Assembly (NCBI GenBank): GCA_963931055.1
Contig: OZ006987.1
Coordinates: 2,294,001-2,358,000, forward strand
Length of the DNA stretch: 64,000 bases
Reading direction: 5' to 3'
Source: Coprenecus sp949297365
GTDB lineage: Bacteria > Bacteroidota > Bacteroidia > Bacteroidales > UBA932
Shown here: piece after piece, positions 1 to 8,446 of the stretch
Numbering within the stretch: position 1 is the stretch's first letter
How the letters are laid out: each line of letters begins with the position of its first letter
Translations under genes and position numbers: made by a program
Notes under the pieces: model-generated
The model's input: the letters and a program-made list of their open reading frames with translations, nothing else
The model's database searches: none
What the model was told of the DNA's origin: nothing

Positions 1-1
1 T

Positions 2-1285
2 GCTGAGTCCGTATTCGGAGTCGGAGTCGGACATTTTATACTGTGCCTGCTCATGGCTGCCTCCCTGTTCGCTGTGATATTTTACACGAAAAAGGATATC
101 CTGGAGAAGCGCAAGACATTTTATTTTATCCTGACTCTTTATGTACTGATGTTTGTGCTGACAGTCATCATACGCGGGCTTGATCCGGATTTTCTTTTCA
201 TTGTTCCCTATTCTGTGTTTGCCATATACCTGACAATGTTTTTCAAGAGCAGGTATGTGTTTCCCCTGTACGCTGTTATGCTTCTGCCCTTGCTGTTGCA
301 GGCCGGAAGCGGAGTACAGCTGTATTTCATGAATCTCACCGGAGGCATCATAGCCATTATCTCGTTCAAATACTTCAATAAGGGGTGGTCGCAGTTTCTC
401 AATTCGCTGTTTATTTTCCTTGGCTTGTCGCTTACCTATATGGGATTTCTGCTTTCAGGGGACGGCACGCTCTCGATGTTTAACGGAAGGGAGGTGTTCA
501 GGCTGGCTGTCAATTCGCTTCTGGTGATAGCTGCTTATCCTGTGGCGTTTATTTTCGAGCGGCTTTTCTCACTGGTCTCGCATTTCCGTCTTGTGGATCT
601 TTCGGATACGAACGTCAAGCTGCTCCGGGAGCTGGCCCAGAAGGCTCCCGGTACCTTCCAGCATTCGCTGCAGGTCGCCAACCTGGCGTCAGAGGCGGCC
701 AGAGAGATAGGTGCCGATATGACGCTGGCCAGAGTGGGCGCGCTCTATCATGATATAGGTAAGATGAAGAACCCCCAATGCTTTGTGGAGAATACTCCGG
801 CCGGATTCAACTATCATAAGGGGCTCTCGCCCGAGGAAAGCGCGCAGCAGATTATCCGTCATGTTGATGATGGAGTCGAGATAGCCCGCAGGCACAAGCT
901 TCCTGAAGTCGTGACAGATTTTATACGGACTCATCATGCGCGTTCGCTGACCTTCTATTTTTACGCCCAGTACTGCAATGCCGGCGGAGACCCTGAAAAT
1001 AAGGAGCCGTTTATGTATCACGGTGAGCTGCCCAGGAGCAAGGAACAGGTCATAGTGCTTATGGCGGACGCCGTAGAAGCGGCTTCCCGCTCTTTGAAGG
1101 ACTATACGCCGGAGAGTATATCCAATCTGGTGGATTCGATTATAAGCAAGCGTTTGTCGGACTCCCAGCTGGTTGAGGCGGACATATCCATCAAGGAGAT
1201 AGAGACGGTCAAGAGGATGTTCAAGGAACGTCTGGAGCAGGTGTACCACGAGCGTATCGCCTATCCGACAATAAAAAAATCTTGA
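2..1285 (+). CDS. 7TM-HD family cyclic-di-AMP phosphodiesterase (PgpH-like), 5' end outside window
   Basis: This is the C-terminal part of a membrane-anchored HD phosphohydrolase. The reading frame is open from base 2, before the first ATG at 53, so the gene starts upstream of the window. Several hydrophobic segments cover about the first 165 residues counted from the ATG at 53. A cytoplasmic HD domain follows, with the histidine of TFQHSLQVAN (about 204), the HD pair of LYHDIGK (about 233-234) and a later THHARS motif. That layout (extracellular part, seven helices, HD domain) is the PgpH family, whose characterised members hydrolyse c-di-AMP to pApA. Which dinucleotide this one uses is inferred from the family. 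The stop codon overlaps the -33 element of the tmRNA promoter, so little or no spacer separates the two units. Confidence 0.88.
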   Translation, partial: AESVFGVGVGHFILCLLMAASLFAVIFYTKKDILEKRKTFYFILTLYVLMFVLTVIIRGLDPDFLFIVPYSVFAIYLTMFFKSRYVFPLYAVMLLPLLLQAGSGVQLYFMNLTGGIIAIISFKYFNKGWSQFLNSLFIFLGLSLTYMGFLLSGDGTLSMFNGREVFRLAVNSLLVIAAYPVAFIFERLFSLVSHFRLVDLSDTNVKLLRELAQKAPGTFQHSLQVANLASEAAREIGADMTLARVGALYHDIGKMKNPQCFVENTPAGFNYHKGLSPEESAQQIIRHVDDGVEIARRHKLPEVVTDFIRTHHARSLTFYFYAQYCNAGGDPENKEPFMYHGELPRSKEQVIVLMADAVEAASRSLKDYTPESISNLVDSIISKRLSDSQLVEADISIKEIETVKRMFKERLEQVYHERIAYPTIKKS

Positions 1286-1311
1286 AACGGCGTGTTTTTT
1301 GCATATCTTTG
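1282..1311 (+). promoter_or_regulatory. Bacteroidales-type promoter of tmRNA
   Basis: TTG at 1282-1284, a 19-base spacer and TATCTTTG at 1304-1311 match the Bacteroidales consensus TTG-N19-21-TAnnTTTG. Transcription would begin about ten bases before the tmRNA acceptor stem. The -33 element lies on the stop codon of the upstream HD gene. Confidence 0.8.
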
Positions 1312-1326
1312 CAGTAGAATTTGCAT

Positions 1327-1719
1327 GGGGATGTTTTGGTTTTGACAGCACAAGACATCGGACTGTAAGCATACCGGGGTTGGCAACCCACCTCGTCATC
1401 AAGGTTCCGAAGCCATAACTGGCAACAACAACTATGCACTCGCTGCGTAAGTAAACCAGGTTTACTACCTTAATCGCGGTCGCCCAGGGCGATAGCGACG
1501 AGTATCCCGCCGGGCTTTCCGCCTGCTATGTCCGGCATACGGGGTATCATTAAAGCGGGATGCGGCCGTGGATTCTCCTAAAGCGGTCTAAGACTCAGGA
1601 GATAAGGCGGTGATGGCGTGTCTGTCCGCAGTCACCGTCCGACAACCAAAGACAGAATAAGTATGTAGAAAGCACTCTGGTGCTGTGTTTGGACGGCGGT
1701 TCGAGTCCGCCCATCTCCA
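1327..1719 (+). ncRNA. ssrA: tmRNA (ssrA), tag GNNNYALAA
   Basis: Transfer-messenger RNA that rescues stalled ribosomes and tags the nascent protein for proteolysis, working with SmpB. The acceptor stem is closed by GGGGATG at 1327-1333 and CATCTCC at 1712-1718, with A1719 as discriminator. CCA is not encoded and must be added. The start shows the conserved GGTTTTGACAGC segment, and the 3' end has a T arm with GGTTCGAGTCC. The tag frame is readable at 1421-1450: Gly-Asn-Asn-Asn-Tyr-Ala-Leu-Ala-Ala-stop. This fits Bacteroidales tags, which end NYALAA. It has its own promoter just upstream and a terminator immediately after. Confidence 0.96.
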
Positions 1720-1720
1720 C

Positions 1721-1752
1721 AAAAAAAGGTCGCTTCGGCGGCTTTTTTTTGT
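1721..1752 (+). terminator. Intrinsic terminator of tmRNA
   Basis: A short stem GGTCGC / GCGGCT around a TTCG tetraloop is flanked by an A-run on the left and eight T on the right, giving a compact rho-independent terminator directly after the tmRNA 3' end. Confidence 0.8.
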
Positions 1753-1774
1753 GGAGTCTGGCGGTGCGGAAGAT

Positions 1775-1827
1775 AAAAGAATTACAGCAGTCTGAAAACT
1801 TTGGTCTCAGACTGCTGTAATTCTTTT
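1775..1827. terminator. Long hairpin terminator, mainly serving the leftward gene
   Basis: A perfect 21-bp inverted repeat (left arm 1775-1795, right arm 1807-1827, 11-base loop) has A4 at one end and T4 at the other. It lies just beyond the stop codon of the outer-membrane gene at 1845 and can terminate that leftward transcript. It could also stop rightward readthrough from tmRNA. Confidence 0.75.
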
Positions 1828-1844
1828 GTTATGCCTGATGTCAG

Positions 1845-2312
1845 CTAGAAGAGGTAGCGGACACTCAAGGCAATACCGCCCTGGAAGAGTCCAACCATGT
1901 TGAAGCCTGCTCCGTTGTTGCCGAAACGAGGACCGATGACAGGACGCCAGTCAAGGGATATGTTCATAGGGAACCAGAAGTTGTATTCAACTCCGATGCG
2001 TCCGGCAACACCTGCGAAGCCAACGATATTGTGGAATCCGTACATTCCGAGACCAGCTCCCACACCTGCGTACCAGTTCCAGGAACCGGCTTCATTCCAG
2101 GAATTGATGGGGAAGAGCCAGTCGTATGTGGCGGCGGCTTCAAGACCACTGAATCCCGGTAAACCGAGGTCAAGTTCTATCATGTTGTCTCCAAGTGAGT
2201 GCTGGTAGGTCAGTTCAAGACCATAGCCGAGACGGCCACCGATTGCGCGGGGCTGAGCATAGACTGCAGCTGCAGTGAAAAGAGCAATTGCAATAACAAC
2301 AAACTTCTTCAT
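1845..2312 (-). CDS. Small outer-membrane beta-barrel protein
   Basis: A 155-residue secreted protein. Residues 1-19 form a signal peptide (MKK, hydrophobic core, VYA|Q cleavage site). The rest alternates short amphipathic strands with Gly and aromatic residues and ends in VRYLF, a C-terminal aromatic typical of outer-membrane barrels. The size suggests an eight-stranded barrel of the OmpA/OmpW type, but no specific family signature is visible and the cargo or role is unknown. It begins 31 bases downstream of the deoC stop codon, so it may share that operon's transcript. No convincing TAnnTTTG element is seen in the gap. Confidence 0.75.
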   Translation of the reverse strand: MKKFVVIAIALFTAAAVYAQPRAIGGRLGYGLELTYQHSLGDNMIELDLGLPGFSGLEAAATYDWLFPINSWNEAGSWNWYAGVGAGLGMYGFHNIVGFAGVAGRIGVEYNFWFPMNISLDWRPVIGPRFGNNGAGFNMVGLFQGGIALSVRYLF

Positions 2313-2343
2313 GATGTTTAGCTTTTAGTAATAATGATATGAG

Positions 2344-3174
2344 TTAAAAATAGATTACTGATGATTTCTCCACTTCGGAGAGGATGGAGTTGGCTACGCG
2401 GCTGGCACCGAATCTAAGTAGACTGGGATTGAGCCAGTCAGGGCCGAGTATGGTGTCAACGATGGCGTAATACACAGCCGCGTCTTTGGCGGTGGAGATG
2501 CCTCCGGCGGGCTTGAAGCCCACTTTGCGGCCGGTCTTCCCGTAGTATTCCCTGATGCAGTCGCACATGACGATGGCGGCGAACGGGGTTGCGGCCGGTT
2601 CCATCTTTCCGGTGGATGTCTTTATGAAGTCGGCGCCGCATTCCATGGCTAAGAAAGAAGCCTCCCTTATCCTGCCGGCATCGGCCAATGCTCCTGTCTC
2701 AAGGATCACTTTAAGCACGGCATCACCGACTATGTTCCTGATGGAACGTATCTCTTTCTCGCAGCAACTTAGGTTGCCGTCAAGAAAACTGTTGAGAGCG
2801 AGAACTATGTCTACCTCGTCAGCACCTTCTTCCACAGCCATGCGGCACTCCAGCTCCTTGACTTTCAGAAAACTCTGGGAAGCAGGGAAGCATCCGGCCA
2901 CTACGGTCACGTGTACTCCGGGTACGGTCAGTGTCTCCTTGACGGTTCTTGCGAAATTGGGGTATACACAGATGGACGCGGGCGGTTGATATCCGGGAAA
3001 ATGTGTCTGGAAATCATTCACTTTACCTACCAGTTTGCGGACACTTGAATATGTGTCCGTTGACTTTAGTGTGGTCAGGTCGGTCATGCTAAGGCAGGCT
3101 TTTAGAACTTCCGGAGTCATCCAATGGCTGAGATTGTCATGGACGGCCTGTATTCTTTTCTCAAAATCTTCCAT
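2344..3174 (-). CDS. deoC: Deoxyribose-phosphate aldolase
   Basis: Cleaves 2-deoxy-D-ribose 5-phosphate to glyceraldehyde 3-phosphate and acetaldehyde, the last step of deoxynucleoside salvage. It is a TIM-barrel protein of 276 residues. The Schiff-base lysine is K185 in ADFIKTSTGK, the second active-site lysine is K221 in VGFKPAGG, and the aspartate is D122 in DEVDIVL; these match K167, K201 and D102 of the E. coli enzyme. The ATG follows the dtd stop codon with no gap (TAA-ATG), so translation is probably coupled. Other deo genes are absent nearby. Confidence 0.95.
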   Translation of the reverse strand: MEDFEKRIQAVHDNLSHWMTPEVLKACLSMTDLTTLKSTDTYSSVRKLVGKVNDFQTHFPGYQPPASICVYPNFARTVKETLTVPGVHVTVVAGCFPASQSFLKVKELECRMAVEEGADEVDIVLALNSFLDGNLSCCEKEIRSIRNIVGDAVLKVILETGALADAGRIREASFLAMECGADFIKTSTGKMEPAATPFAAIVMCDCIREYYGKTGRKVGFKPAGGISTAKDAAVYYAIVDTILGPDWLNPSLLRFGASRVANSILSEVEKSSVIYF

Positions 3175-3627
3175 TTATTCTCTGTTTTTCGTATCAATAA
3201 GAATGGTGACAGGTCCTTCATTGACGATAGTCACCCTCATATTTGCACCAAATATACCTTTTTTAACGGGCTTCCCCAAAATATTTTCCAATCTTTGTAA
3301 AAATTTCTCGTATAAAGGAATGGAAATCTCCGGTCGCGCAGCTTTGATATAAGATGGACGGTTTCCCTTCCTGGTGGATGCGTACAAGGTGAATTGGCTG
3401 ATAACCAAAATGTCACCGTCAACGTCCCTTACAGACAGGTTCATGATTCCGCTGTCGTCGTCGAATATGCGCAGATTGACGATCTTGTGGCAGAGCCATT
3501 CGATATCCTCGTCCGTGTCTCCGTCCTCAATGCCGATGAGCACATTCATTCCGCGTCCTATCTCTCCGTGACATACTCCGTCAATCGCTACGGAGGAGCT
3601 GCTCACCCTCTGGATTACCGTTCTCAT
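3175..3627 (-). CDS. dtd: D-aminoacyl-tRNA deacylase
   Basis: Hydrolyses D-aminoacyl-tRNA and mischarged Gly-tRNA(Ala), keeping D-amino acids out of protein. It has 150 residues, the normal length. The two motifs forming the active site at the dimer interface are present: SQFTL at 77-81 and the Gly-cisPro motif NEGPVT at 136-141. The frame stays open for 54 codons upstream, but the family begins at MRTVIQRV, so the ATG at 3627 is chosen. That ATG overlaps the stop codon of the radical SAM gene by one base (TAATG), which points to translational coupling. Confidence 0.95.
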   Translation of the reverse strand: MRTVIQRVSSSSVAIDGVCHGEIGRGMNVLIGIEDGDTDEDIEWLCHKIVNLRIFDDDSGIMNLSVRDVDGDILVISQFTLYASTRKGNRPSYIKAARPEISIPLYEKFLQRLENILGKPVKKGIFGANMRVTIVNEGPVTILIDTKNRE

Positions 3628-4403
3628 TACCCTCTGATCTGAACTTTGATGCCTGCGGCTTTGAGAGGAGCGGCTATGGCTTCCATCTCCTCCACCGTGA
3701 CTTTTTCCAGTTCCTTGGCCGGAGTCTCGCGGTCGATAGTGTACATCATCACCTCGCGGGGACGCAGGCCGAGGACTATGTCCCTCCAAGGAGCGACACT
3801 CTCTTCGCAGGTCAGGTCTATGCGGCGGCCTCCGATATTACCTTTCAGAAACATGGTCTGAAGGATGAAGTTGCCGTTGAACAGCCTCAGATGCTCTATT
3901 GTCTCCTGAAGCGAATAATGACCCACCGGGTTGTCCACCAGGCGGATATATTCTTCCAGCCCACTGTCTATCTTCAGGATTGGGTTGGTCACTTTCATCA
4001 GGGCCTCCCGGACTTCTTTCCGGCCGGTCATAGTCGCGTTGGAAAGTACGGATACGTCCGCATTGGGGAAATAGCGGTCCCGCATCTGCAGTGTGAAGTC
4101 TATAATCTCGGGAAAATCGGGATGCAGGGTGGGCTCTCCGTTTCCGGAGAACGTGATGGTGTCTACGGGTGTGCCCTCGGTATGCAGCTCGGCGAAACGT
4201 TCCTGCATCCGCTGGAATACGGCTTCTTTTGACGGGATCGTCTGATCCTTCCGACCGTCCTTGTTCCAGCCGCACTCGCAGTATATGCAGTCGAAGGAAC
4301 ACAGTTTGCCGTTGTCCGGCAGAAGATTGATGCCCAGGGAATTCCCAAGGCGACGGCTCTTGATGGGGCCGAAAACTATCTTGTGAAAAAGTATTGTTGA
4401 CAT
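3627..4403 (-). CDS. Radical SAM protein (COG0731-type)
   Basis: A 258-residue radical SAM enzyme. The [4Fe-4S]-binding motif CxxxCxxC is seen at C35, C39 and C42 (CSFDCIYC), followed by a core with TFSGNGEPTLHP, which corresponds to the GGE-type SAM-binding segment. The N-terminal FGPIKSRRLGNSLGIN signature is typical of the COG0731 group of Fe-S oxidoreductases found in many anaerobes. The substrate is not known; relatedness to wyosine-type tRNA enzymes is distant. It lies between an amidohydrolase and dtd in a leftward operon. Confidence 0.85.
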   Translation of the reverse strand: MSTILFHKIVFGPIKSRRLGNSLGINLLPDNGKLCSFDCIYCECGWNKDGRKDQTIPSKEAVFQRMQERFAELHTEGTPVDTITFSGNGEPTLHPDFPEIIDFTLQMRDRYFPNADVSVLSNATMTGRKEVREALMKVTNPILKIDSGLEEYIRLVDNPVGHYSLQETIEHLRLFNGNFILQTMFLKGNIGGRRIDLTCEESVAPWRDIVLGLRPREVMMYTIDRETPAKELEKVTVEEMEAIAAPLKAAGIKVQIRG

Positions 4404-4417
4404 AGTGGATCCGTGTG

Positions 4418-5605
4418 TCAGATTAATCGTCTGGATGTACTTTTATCGGTCAGCTGCATGGAGTTGAAATCAATGTTGTCAATGAGCACCACGCCAGGCT
4501 TCTTGCCCTGGTCAAACGAGCCCAGGACATCGTCCTTGCCCAGTGCGGCGGCACCGTTCAGGCAAGCCCATGTCAGGACTGTCTGCAGGGGGATGCCGGG
4601 GTAGTGCCGGTGTATGCATTTGAATTCCTCTACCATGGACAGGACATGGTTGGACGAGAGGCTGTCGGTGCCGACGGCTATCCTCACACCCATGCTCATC
4701 AGCATGGGCAGGTCTGCCATAGTCCTGTGGATGAAGATGTTGGACAGCGGGCATGTGACCCATGTACAGTTTTTCAGGATCTGCTCGGCGGCGTAGACGC
4801 TGTCCTCATGTGCGACTGTGTTGTGTATGAGCAGTATATGCTCTTCAAACGGGGCGGGATGGATTTCCTGCAGCCGGTCCAGGAAATGAAATACGGCCGG
4901 TCTGCCGGTGGCCGGAACTGTGCTCAGTCCGCGGTTGATGTAGTTCTCGTATAGCGGACCGCGGTGGAAGCCTATCATGTCGTCTTCTTCCTGGGATTCC
5001 TGATTGTGGTAGGAGATATATCCGGCCTTGAGTCCCTCGGCTGAAGCCATGCGCAGCAGGTCAGAACTCATGGTGTAGGGGGAGTGCGGAGTTATGGCCG
5101 CGTCGATGCCGGTTTCGGCTGCTTTTGCAGCCAGTTTGCGGGCATCTTCAATTACTGCAGGTGCATCCTTGGGCTCGGAGCCGAATACCTCTATGAAAGT
5201 ACGGGTGTACATCGGCCCCTCTTTCTTCATGGCGAAGCTCTCGTCGCAGTTGGATATGTCCGCCATGGCACTGACTCCTTCTCTATACAGTTTGTCAAAC
5301 TGAGTTCTCATGGCTTTCTGACGCTCTTCTGCCGGAGCGGACTCGCGCAGGGCGTTGATCTGGTCGATGAATCCGGACATGCCGGTGGCCTCGCGGAACT
5401 TGCCTTCCAGATGGGACAGTTCTATGTGGCAGTGCGCGTTGGTGAAGCCGGGAACCAGGATGCCGTTGTAGAATTCCGTGCTGCCGGTCTCTTCAGTAAG
5501 CCGTCCTGTGCCTATGACCGTCCCGTCATCCGCAAGGTCTACGTAACCGTTGCGGACAGGGTCGGATGTGACCGGGAAAATATAATTTGCAGCGATTCTT
5601 CTCAT
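4418..5605 (-). CDS. Metal-dependent amidohydrolase (ATZ/TRZ-like deaminase family)
   Basis: A 395-residue amidohydrolase-superfamily enzyme predicted to deaminate a purine-like or related substrate. Metal ligands are visible: HxH at 58-60 (NAHCHIEL), H200 (YHNQES) and D314 (VGTDSLSSN). H174 in ITPHSPYT and H261 in IHNTVAH lie in the substrate pocket. A beta-sandwich segment flanks the barrel at both ends. Relatives in Bacteroidales are annotated as S-adenosylhomocysteine or aminofutalosine deaminases, but nothing in the neighbourhood decides between these. It starts four bases after the stop codon of the DUF4296 gene and precedes the radical SAM gene by 14 bases. Confidence 0.82.
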   Translation of the reverse strand: MRRIAANYIFPVTSDPVRNGYVDLADDGTVIGTGRLTEETGSTEFYNGILVPGFTNAHCHIELSHLEGKFREATGMSGFIDQINALRESAPAEERQKAMRTQFDKLYREGVSAMADISNCDESFAMKKEGPMYTRTFIEVFGSEPKDAPAVIEDARKLAAKAAETGIDAAITPHSPYTMSSDLLRMASAEGLKAGYISYHNQESQEEDDMIGFHRGPLYENYINRGLSTVPATGRPAVFHFLDRLQEIHPAPFEEHILLIHNTVAHEDSVYAAEQILKNCTWVTCPLSNIFIHRTMADLPMLMSMGVRIAVGTDSLSSNHVLSMVEEFKCIHRHYPGIPLQTVLTWACLNGAAALGKDDVLGSFDQGKKPGVVLIDNIDFNSMQLTDKSTSRRLI

Positions 5606-5609
5606 TTGT

Positions 5610-6452
5610 CTATTTCTTATCAGAGTCTTTGGACTGTTTGTCCTGTTTTATGGATGTAAGTGGCCTTAAATGCTGTCTTTGGTGGACGGGTGCCCGCCTG
5701 TCGTTGATCAATTCCTTGACAACAGGGGATTTATCCTGTCTCTTTTTAAGGGCTTCTTCCAGTTCTGCAGCCCGCTCCGCTCTTTGGATACTGTCCAGTC
5801 TTAATTGGATGCTGTCCTGAATCTCCAGTATACGGTTCACCTCATTCATGAAACCAAGGGTGCTGTGGAACGTAAAATCTTTGTCGGCATTCAGAGCTGA
5901 ATCGTTGAATATCAGGAACTGGTTGACAGGACGCTCGATGAATGCGGAGTCTATCACAGGAGATTCTGGAACCGTGGAGTCCGGCTTGAAGAACAGTACT
6001 CTCATGTATTTGTACACCATGCCGGCGTGTATGCCTTCCGAGGTGTACAGTTCAAGTGAGTCCACTAGAGACCATAGTCTGGGTCGCTTGCCCTCGGCTT
6101 CCAGTATGGAGTTCAACTCTGCCTTGCGCTTTTCCAGCATGGTCTTAGTATCCTCGAATACGTCCTCGAACTTGTCAGGACGCTCCATGTAGAAGTTGAC
6201 GCTCCTGTTGTAGTCTTCAGTTGTATATCCGTATCTGTTGAATATCGGTTCATACACCCTCATCGTGTCGGCCATCCTTCTGAGTCTGTAATTGACATCC
6301 ACTGCCTCATCGGTCATATAGATGTCGTAGTATATCTGTGACATGATGTCCTTGGGAATGATGCTCTCTTTTTCCCTGCAGGAGGACAGGCACAGTAATG
6401 CGGCTGTAAGTATGATGAATATGTGTCGGATATTCGGAATATGTCGGGACAT
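5610..6452 (-). CDS. DUF4296-type lipoprotein
   Basis: A 280-residue predicted lipoprotein. A basic start (MSRHIPNIRH) and a hydrophobic stretch lead to a lipobox ending LCLSSC. The mature part contains the short helical DUF4296 domain (residues around IYYDIYMTDEAVD), followed by a charged helical tail rich in Glu, Arg and Lys. The family is restricted to Bacteroidota and its function is unknown. An ATG at 6482 is in frame, but it overlaps a good leftward -7 element at 6480-6487 and would not be transcribed, so the ATG at 6452 is chosen. It is the first gene of the operon running to deoC. Confidence 0.75.
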   Translation of the reverse strand: MSRHIPNIRHIFIILTAALLCLSSCREKESIIPKDIMSQIYYDIYMTDEAVDVNYRLRRMADTMRVYEPIFNRYGYTTEDYNRSVNFYMERPDKFEDVFEDTKTMLEKRKAELNSILEAEGKRPRLWSLVDSLELYTSEGIHAGMVYKYMRVLFFKPDSTVPESPVIDSAFIERPVNQFLIFNDSALNADKDFTFHSTLGFMNEVNRILEIQDSIQLRLDSIQRAERAAELEEALKKRQDKSPVVKELINDRRAPVHQRQHLRPLTSIKQDKQSKDSDKK

Positions 6453-6479
6453 AGTACTTTTGGACTTGTTTTCAATGTG

Positions 6480-6507
6480 CAAATATAAAGAATAAAAGTT
6501 ATATTTG
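6480..6507. promoter_or_regulatory. Divergent promoter pair with mirrored -7 elements
   Basis: CAAATATA at 6480-6487 reads TATATTTG on the minus strand, and TATATTTG occurs at 6500-6507 on the plus strand. They are perfect mirror copies of the TAnnTTTG consensus separated by 12 bases. The leftward element serves the DUF4296 operon and the rightward one the deacetylase-purD group. No good TTG element is seen at the expected distance for either. Confidence 0.65.
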
Positions 6508-6525
6508 CATTCTTATTAGAAGGCT

Positions 6526-7137
6526 ATGCTGTTACGTCCTCCCAAGTTTATAAAGAAGATATACCCGTCTTTCATATGGTCTTTCCCGAAAGAGAAGGAC
6601 GGACTTTTCCTGACATTTGACGACGGGCCGTGTCCTCAGGTCACACCGTGGGTGCTGGACCAGTTGGACAAATACGGAGCGAAGGCTACATTTTTCTGCA
6701 TAGGAAAGAACGTGGAACAGTATCCGGACCTCTTCGGAGAGATAGTACGCCGGGGTCATGCCGTAGGAAGCCATACCTATAGTCATGTTCCCGGCTGGCG
6801 TATGCATCTTGACGATTATGTGCAGGACGTGGATATGGCTGCAGAACTGATAAAGACCAATCTCTACCGTCCTCCGTATGCCAAGATCACCAAACGTCAG
6901 GCGGATACCCTCAGTCTCCGCTACAATATCGTGATGTGGAGCATCCTCAGCCGTGACTACAACCGCAAGCTCGGACACAGGGCCTGCGCCCGCAATGTGC
7001 TGCCGTACCTGTCGCCGGGCTCCATAGTGGTGTTTCACGATTCGATGAAGGCCTCCAAGAATCTTTGGTATGCGCTTCCAAAGACGCTGGATGCGGTCAG
7101 CAAGGCCGGCTGGCAATGTAAACCGATATTATTATAA
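6526..7137 (+). CDS. Polysaccharide deacetylase (NodB-homology, CE4)
   Basis: A 203-residue NodB-domain protein that would remove acetyl groups from a polysaccharide or peptidoglycan. Motif 1 is LTFDDGP with D32 and D33 (catalytic base and metal ligand). Motif 2 is SHTYSH with metal ligands H83 and H87. RPPY (motif 3) and FHDS near the end are also present. No signal peptide is evident, although the N-terminus (KKIYPSFIWSF) is mildly hydrophobic, so the site of action is unclear. It is the first gene after the divergent promoter, with purD seven bases downstream. Confidence 0.88.
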   Translation: MLLRPPKFIKKIYPSFIWSFPKEKDGLFLTFDDGPCPQVTPWVLDQLDKYGAKATFFCIGKNVEQYPDLFGEIVRRGHAVGSHTYSHVPGWRMHLDDYVQDVDMAAELIKTNLYRPPYAKITKRQADTLSLRYNIVMWSILSRDYNRKLGHRACARNVLPYLSPGSIVVFHDSMKASKNLWYALPKTLDAVSKAGWQCKPILL

Positions 7138-7144
7138 AAGAGAT

Positions 7145-8446
7145 ATGAAGTACAATGTATTGTTGCTCGGCTCAGGCGGAAGGGAACATGCCCTTGCCTG
7201 GAAGATAGCTCAGAGTCCTGTGCTGGGAGAGTTCTATGCACTGCCCGGTAATCCGGGAATTAACGCCATAGCGGAAGGAATAGAGGGTAAGGTGTCGGAT
7301 TTCGACCTGATCCGCAGGACAGTGGTGGAAAAAAACATAGATATGGTGGTATGCGGTCCTGAAGATCCGCTGGTAGAAGGACTTAAGGATTTTCTGAAGT
7401 CCTGTCCGGATGTGAAGGGAGACCTGCTGTTCGTGGGGCCCGGCAAAGACGGGGCCCGGCTGGAGGGCAGTAAGGATTTCGCCAAGGAGTTCATGGCAAG
7501 GCACGGAATACCTACGGCCGCGTACAGGAGTTTTACGGCGGAGCAGAGGGATGAGGCTTCGGCTTTCCTGCGTTCGCTCAGGCCTCCTTATGTGGTGAAA
7601 GCCGACGGTCTGGCTGCCGGCAAGGGAGTAATCATCTCTCAGTCACTGGAGGAGGCGGAGGAGTCTCTGGAGCATATCTTCGGAGGACAGTTCGGAGCGG
7701 CAGGGGCCAAGGTGGTCATTGAGGAGTATCTGGACGGGGTGGAAGTATCATTCTTTGTCCTCACTGACGGTCACGGATATCTGCTGCTGCCAGAGGCCAA
7801 GGATTATAAGAGAATATGGGACGGGGACAAAGGTCTCAATACCGGAGGCATGGGCTCTGTCTCGCCGGTACCGTTCTGCGACGGGGAGTTCGTGGAGAAG
7901 GTCCGCAGCCGGATTATAGAGCCGACGGTCAAAGGGCTTGAAAGCGAGAATATGGATTACAGAGGGTTCATCTTTTTCGGCCTGATGAACTGCGGGGGCG
8001 ATCCTTATGTGATAGAGTACAATGTGCGTATGGGGGATCCGGAGACTGAGTCGGTGATGCTGCGTATAGACAGCGATCTGCTGGCGCACATGGCCGCTGC
8101 GGCCGGAGGTGATCTCTCGGGGCAGACAATCAAGGTGTCACGTCAGGCTGCAGTGACTGCTATCGTCGTGTCGGGAGGCTATCCGGAAAAGTACGGTAAA
8201 GGATATCCTGTAAGCGGTCTGGAGGCCTTGACTGACATCACTGTCTTCCATGCCGGAACAGCCATGAAAGACGGGAAGTTGGTGACTTCGGGAGGCCGTG
8301 TGCTGGCCTTGTCAGCTACGGGAGAGACTATTCCCGATGCAAGGGACAGAGTCTATTCCAGGGTAGACACTGTCTCGTTTGATGGAGCTTTCCATCGGAG
8401 CGACATCGCTCTGGACATGATTAACTGGCCGGCAGGTAAAAGATGA
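7145..8446 (+). CDS. purD: Phosphoribosylamine--glycine ligase (GAR synthetase)
   Basis: Joins glycine to 5-phosphoribosylamine using ATP in purine biosynthesis. It has 433 residues with the standard layout: N-terminal domain starting MKYNVLLLGSGGREHALAW, ATP-grasp domain (GSKDFAKEFM, VVKADGLAAGKGV, EYLDGVEVSFFV, FFGLM, IEYNVRMGDPETE) and C-terminal domain. The open frame reaches back to 7070 inside the deacetylase gene, but the family start is clearly the ATG at 7145. The stop codon overlaps the next start (ATGA). purM lies about 2.3 kb away under its own promoter, so pur genes are scattered here. Confidence 0.96.
   Translation: MKYNVLLLGSGGREHALAWKIAQSPVLGEFYALPGNPGINAIAEGIEGKVSDFDLIRRTVVEKNIDMVVCGPEDPLVEGLKDFLKSCPDVKGDLLFVGPGKDGARLEGSKDFAKEFMARHGIPTAAYRSFTAEQRDEASAFLRSLRPPYVVKADGLAAGKGVIISQSLEEAEESLEHIFGGQFGAAGAKVVIEEYLDGVEVSFFVLTDGHGYLLLPEAKDYKRIWDGDKGLNTGGMGSVSPVPFCDGEFVEKVRSRIIEPTVKGLESENMDYRGFIFFGLMNCGGDPYVIEYNVRMGDPETESVMLRIDSDLLAHMAAAAGGDLSGQTIKVSRQAAVTAIVVSGGYPEKYGKGYPVSGLEALTDITVFHAGTAMKDGKLVTSGGRVLALSATGETIPDARDRVYSRVDTVSFDGAFHRSDIALDMINWPAGKR

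Noticed and set aside
689..1439. Minus-strand open frames of 237 and 72 codons over the HD gene and tmRNA
   Set aside because: They lie antisense to a well-supported protein domain and to the tmRNA, without similarity to anything recognised.
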